Part shown: one piece after another, positions 6,997 through 9,379 of the stretch | Numbering within the stretch: the first letter of the stretch is position 1 | Layout: each line of letters opens with the position of its first letter | NCBI GenBank assembly: GCA_031269405.1 | Contig: JAISZE010000174.1 | Coordinates: 1-9,379, forward strand | Direction: 5' to 3' | Length of the DNA: 9,379 nucleotides | Origin: Treponema sp. | GTDB lineage: Bacteria > Spirochaetota > Spirochaetia > Treponematales > Breznakiellaceae | The notes under the pieces: model-generated | Database searches by the model: none | What the model was told of the DNA's origin: nothing | The model's input: only the letters and a program-made list of their open reading frames with translations | Translations under genes and position numbers: made by a program

Positions 6997-8118
6997 ATGA
7001 AAAGCGATCCCCTTCTCAAAGCGAACCGCCTTGCGCATCGAGGCAATTACGACAGGGCTATCAAAACTCTGGAGCCTGAGGTAAACCGGTATTACGGCTC
7101 TTACACGTATTACTATTTGTTGGGAGTCTCGTACCTCCATTCCAAGGTCTTCGGCATGGCCCTGACCTACCTCAAGCTCGCCAGGGAAATCAGGTTAACC
7201 GATGTTTCCACCCTCCTGGGGCTGGCTGCCCTTTATCTTAACCACGGCGATACGGACCGGGCTGTGGATCTCTACCTGGAAGTCCAGGAACAGGACGAAA
7301 AAAACCGTATCGCCCGGAGGGCCCTTAAAGTGATACGCAAATATCCGGGTCCTGAAAACATGTCAGCCTGGATAGAATCAGGTAAACTCCATACCCTGTT
7401 TCCGCCTCTGCCCAAACTGCCCCGTCAGCCTGGACGCCTTGCCGCGGCTCTTACCGGTGGCGCGGCAGTTCTGCTCATTTCCGGCCTGATCCTGGGCAGG
7501 ACCGGAATCCTGCCTGTCCCCGGGGGTGCCAGGCGTCCGGGAATGACGGAGCTGGCCCTGGCCCGGGAGGACCAGGACGCCCCGATGCAGATAGACGGCA
7601 GCTACCGGTATGTGCTCACCAGGAACCAGGTCCTGGATAATTACAACGAAGCCCGCCGCCTCTTTGCCTCGTACCGGGACGAAGCCGCCAGAGTCAGCCT
7701 GAACCGTCTTTTGGAATCCAACGCTCCTGAGGCGGTAAAAAACAAGGCCAGGCTTCTCCTTTCGTATATGGAGCCCCCTGGGTTCGATACCCTTAAAGAT
7801 CGTTTCAGTTACGCCGAAGTGATGCAGGAGCCGGGCCTTTACCGTGATTGCCATATCATCTGGCGCGGAATTGCCAGTAATATCGAAGTTCAGCAGCTCC
7901 ATACTTCCTTTGATTTTCTGGTAGGCTACGATACACGCCGTACTGTGGAAGGTATCGTCAGAGTGGATTTCGATTTCGCTATCCCGGTAAATCCCGAATG
8001 GCCTGTGGAAATCCTGGGACGGGTCGTCTCTGTTTCCGGGGAACGGGGCCTGGAGATCCGCATCCAGGGTATAGCCCTGAACCAGGCTGGTCTTTTGGAA
8101 CAGCAGGCCCGGCAATGA
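6997..8118 (+). CDS. Single-pass membrane protein with cytoplasmic TPR domain and extracytoplasmic C-terminal domain
   Basis: The 373-residue product has no N-terminal signal peptide. Residues 1-115 are TPR-like (DPLLKANRLAHRGNYDRAIK; YYYLLGVSYLHSKVFGMALTYLKLA; LGLAALYLNHGDTDRAVDLYLEV). A Pro/Arg-rich linker leads to one membrane segment at ~147-167 (AALTGGAAVLLISGLILG), with positive residues on the N-terminal side, so the N-terminus is in the cytoplasm and ~168-373 outside. That outer part has a helical stretch at ~208-258 and then a strand-rich end (~285-362) with WRGIASNIE, VEGIVRVDFDF, VEILGRVVSVSG and LEIRIQGIAL, which could be an OB-like barrel. The start lies 1 bp after the previous stop, without an SD, so coupled translation is likely; its own stop overlaps the dtd start. 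It could pass information or anchor partners between cytoplasm and periplasm; function unknown. Confidence 0.85.
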   Translation: MKSDPLLKANRLAHRGNYDRAIKTLEPEVNRYYGSYTYYYLLGVSYLHSKVFGMALTYLKLAREIRLTDVSTLLGLAALYLNHGDTDRAVDLYLEVQEQDEKNRIARRALKVIRKYPGPENMSAWIESGKLHTLFPPLPKLPRQPGRLAAALTGGAAVLLISGLILGRTGILPVPGGARRPGMTELALAREDQDAPMQIDGSYRYVLTRNQVLDNYNEARRLFASYRDEAARVSLNRLLESNAPEAVKNKARLLLSYMEPPGFDTLKDRFSYAEVMQEPGLYRDCHIIWRGIASNIEVQQLHTSFDFLVGYDTRRTVEGIVRVDFDFAIPVNPEWPVEILGRVVSVSGERGLEIRIQGIALNQAGLLEQQARQ

Positions 8119-8612
8119 AAGCTGTGGTTCAACGGGTTAAAACCGCCTCGGTAACGGTAAACGGCAAGGTTACAGGGCGTATAGCCAGAGGCCTGCTGGT
8201 TTATCTAGGTGTTGCCGCAGGGGACACAGCAAAGGACGCCGGCTGGATATCGGACAAGATCGCCAATCTCCGTATCTTTGAAGATGCTGAAGGAAAAATG
8301 AACTGTTCGATAAAGGAAGTAATCGCCGCCCTGAACAGCGAAGAGGCTTCTTCCGGCGCCCATGACGGGGAATCCATAGGGATTCTGGCGGTTTCCCAGT
8401 TCACCCTCCTAGCCGACGCCTACAAGGGCCGCAGGCCTTACTACGGGGCAGCGGCAGAACCCCGGGAAGCGGAAACTTTGTACAGCTATTTCATGCAAAA
8501 GATCCGGGAACAGGGGCTCGTATGCGAAGCCGGGGTCTTCCGGACCAGCATGGAAGTAGCCTGCGTCAATGACGGCCCTGTTACGATCCTGCTGGATACC
8601 AGGGATCTGTGA
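8115..8612 (+). CDS. dtd: D-aminoacyl-tRNA deacylase
   Basis: Dtd hydrolyses D-amino acids (and Gly mischarged on tRNA-Ala) from tRNA and so keeps translation stereospecific; it is a cytoplasmic homodimer. The 165 residues follow the E. coli protein closely: MKAVVQRVKTASVTVNGKVTG at the start, NLRIFEDAEGKMN at 51-63, the SQFTLLAD motif at 94-101 and the NDGPVT motif at 152-157 carrying the Gly-Pro pair that screens chirality. It is about 20 residues longer than E. coli Dtd; the extra lies between KMN and ILAVSQFTL, roughly residues 68-88 (Ala/Ser/Glu-rich), outside the catalytic motifs. The frame is open further upstream, to 7998, but the family N-terminus fixes the ATG at 8115, which overlaps the previous stop as ATGA. 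It is the last gene of the plus-strand cluster. No convincing terminator follows. Confidence 0.96.
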   Translation: MKAVVQRVKTASVTVNGKVTGRIARGLLVYLGVAAGDTAKDAGWISDKIANLRIFEDAEGKMNCSIKEVIAALNSEEASSGAHDGESIGILAVSQFTLLADAYKGRRPYYGAAAEPREAETLYSYFMQKIREQGLVCEAGVFRTSMEVACVNDGPVTILLDTRDL

Positions 8613-8650
8613 GAAATTACTTCATTATATCTAAATTTGTTGACTGTTGC

Positions 8651-8662
8651 CGGTAATTACCG
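8651..8662. repeat. 12-bp perfect palindrome
   Basis: CGGTAATTACCG is its own reverse complement and lies 39 bp after the dtd stop, overlapping the last codons of the alcohol dehydrogenase remnant. It has no loop and no T-run, so it is not an intrinsic terminator. It may be chance or a protein-binding site. Confidence 0.4.
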
Positions 8663-8825
8663 TTCGTAACAGCGCATCAGCATCTCGTACATTTCAGGAT
8701 TGAAACGGTGGGTTCCGTGTCTACCAGGGCAATGTTTTTCCGTACCGCGCCGCGATGCCGCCGATTTTATTAAAGCGGCCCCAGCCGAAGATGATTTCCG
8801 TTGGAGCGAAGTAGGTAGGTTTCAT
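8657..8825 (-). pseudogene. Remnant of an iron-containing alcohol dehydrogenase (internal deletion, frame broken)
   Basis: An ATG at 8825 (AGGAAG upstream) opens a frame that reads MKPTYFAPTEIIFGWGR, then FNKIGGIAARYGK, the typical N-terminus of group III iron-containing alcohol dehydrogenases (pattern F-x-P-T-x-I-x-F-G-x-G ... IG ... YGK), and ends at a TAG (8723-8721) after 34 residues. In a second frame, one base off in an A5 run, NIALVDT (8736-8716) would continue the expected first Rossmann-type strand. In a third frame HRFNPEMYEMLMRCYER followed by TAA (8710-8657) looks like the helical C-terminal tail of the same family. The family is about 380-400 residues long, so some 330 codons, including the metal-binding His/Asp region, are missing. 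It cannot make an active enzyme. It lies 81 bp downstream of the URO-D-type gene on the same strand and may once have been in one operon with it. The N-terminal match is strong; the tail assignment is weaker. Confidence 0.75.
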
Positions 8826-8906
8826 GGAGTTCTTCTTCCTATCTCAGTTATTCCGGTAGATCTGATTACGCCGGATTTGTCCTCTTTAAGCCACAGAGAC
8901 ATAATA

Positions 8907-9379
8907 TTATTCCCGGACCGCTTCCACCATAGCCGCCACGTTTTCAGGCGGCACATTGGGCAGCAGGGTTTCATGGCTGGGGGACACGATATAATTCGGG
9001 CCGAAAAGTTGCCGCAGGCGGAGGACCTCTTGCCGCACTTCTTCGGGTGTGCCGAAGGGAAGGATGCGCTGGGTGTCCACGCCGCCCATGAAAACAACCT
9101 TGCCCTTGTACTGGCTCAATGATTCAGCATCCATGTTTTTTGCCATTGCCTGCAGGGGATGGAGCACGTCCACCCCCGCCCGGATAAGCTGGGGAATCAC
9201 CCGGTAAATGGAACCGCAGGAGTGCATCACCAGGTAATGCCCGTGCCGGTGGGCTTGATCGACCAGTTTGGTTATATACGGCAAAAGAAAGCGTTCAAAG
9301 GCTTCGGGGGAAATGAGCAGATCCAACTGGGAACCCAAATCAATGCCGATGAACAGCGCGTCGATCCGGTCTCCCGCCA
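8907..9379 (-). CDS. URO-D superfamily methyltransferase-like protein, partial (N-terminus beyond right edge)
   Basis: The frame is open from the right edge to a TAA at 8909-8907; the last 156 residues are present. The TTG at 9338 is probably internal, because the reading frame and family similarity run on upstream of it. Visible motifs are GDRIDALFIGIDLGSQ (2-17 of the fragment), LISPEAFERFLLPY, YLVMHSCGSIYRVIPQLI (48-65), ADVLHPLQ-like GVDVLHPLQAMAKNMD (68-83), VFMGGVDTQRILPFGTPEEV and the end IVSPSHETLLPNVPPENVAAM (130-150). This is the C-terminal half of the uroporphyrinogen decarboxylase superfamily. The HxCG motif (H52, C54) points to the zinc-dependent corrinoid methyltransferase branch (MtaA/CmuA-like) rather than HemE. 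The second Cys usual near the SP motif is replaced by Ser. Substrate unknown. The downstream neighbour on the same strand is the alcohol dehydrogenase remnant. Confidence 0.85.
   Translation of the reverse strand, partial: AGDRIDALFIGIDLGSQLDLLISPEAFERFLLPYITKLVDQAHRHGHYLVMHSCGSIYRVIPQLIRAGVDVLHPLQAMAKNMDAESLSQYKGKVVFMGGVDTQRILPFGTPEEVRQEVLRLRQLFGPNYIVSPSHETLLPNVPPENVAAMVEAVRE

Noticed and set aside
7998..8114. Upstream in-frame extension of dtd (39 more codons)
   Set aside because: The Dtd family starts at MKAVVQRV; the extension overlaps the preceding gene and is Gly/Pro-rich without similarity.
7378..8115. 245-codon minus-strand open frame opposite the membrane-anchored TPR gene
   Set aside because: The plus-strand frame has TPR helices, a membrane segment and coupled junctions; the antisense product shows no domain.
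8848..8871. Possible hairpin (5-bp TCCGG/CCGGA stem) between the URO-D gene and the ADH remnant
   Set aside because: The stem is only 5 bp with a loop of about 14 nt and no T-run, too weak to call a terminator.
8700..9122. 140-codon plus-strand open frame at the right end
   Set aside because: It overlaps the minus-strand URO-D gene and the ADH remnant, both of which have recognisable family sequence; the plus product has none.

Overview
The window looks like chromosome of a free-living or gut-associated spirochaete, most likely Treponema. The main reason is the very long GreA (908 aa instead of about 160), an architecture known from spirochaetes such as Treponema and Borrelia and, in a related form, from Chlamydia. 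Several TPR proteins, a moderate-to-high GC content and a URO-D-type methyltransferase gene would fit the termite-gut treponemes, but the species is an inference; no rRNA or tRNA is present to fix it.

Layout. Positions 1-4196 are a minus-strand cluster read right to left: a cytoplasmic TPR protein (4196-3231), long GreA (3216-490) and an exported von Willebrand factor A (VWA) protein that runs off the left edge (464-1). Gaps of 14 and 25 bp and clear Shine-Dalgarno (SD) sequences before the last two genes suggest one operon. A 129-bp divergent intergenic region (4197-4325) carries plausible promoters for both directions. Positions 4326-8612 are a tight plus-strand cluster: rpe (ribulose-phosphate 3-epimerase), an exported TPR/coiled-coil protein, an exported protein of unknown family, a membrane-anchored TPR protein and dtd (D-aminoacyl-tRNA deacylase). 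The last three junctions are ATGA overlaps or a 1-bp gap, so translational coupling is likely. The three middle genes place TPR modules on both sides of the inner membrane and look like one envelope complex of unknown role.

The right end (8613-9379) is different. A URO-D superfamily methyltransferase enters from the right edge on the minus strand and stops at 8907. Downstream of it, at 8825-8657, is a remnant of an iron-containing alcohol dehydrogenase: its start codon and first 30 or so residues are intact, then the frame breaks and what looks like the C-terminal tail follows, with about 1 kb of the gene missing. This scar faces dtd and marks the edge between a conserved housekeeping block and a more fluid accessory region.

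The points most worth a second look are the alcohol dehydrogenase scar, the start region of rpe (no normally placed SD; either a leaderless transcript or a five-codon leader ORF), the three-gene envelope module, and a CarD/Tudor-like segment inside the long GreA. I saw no CRISPR array, insertion sequence, tRNA, rRNA or convincing intrinsic terminator.
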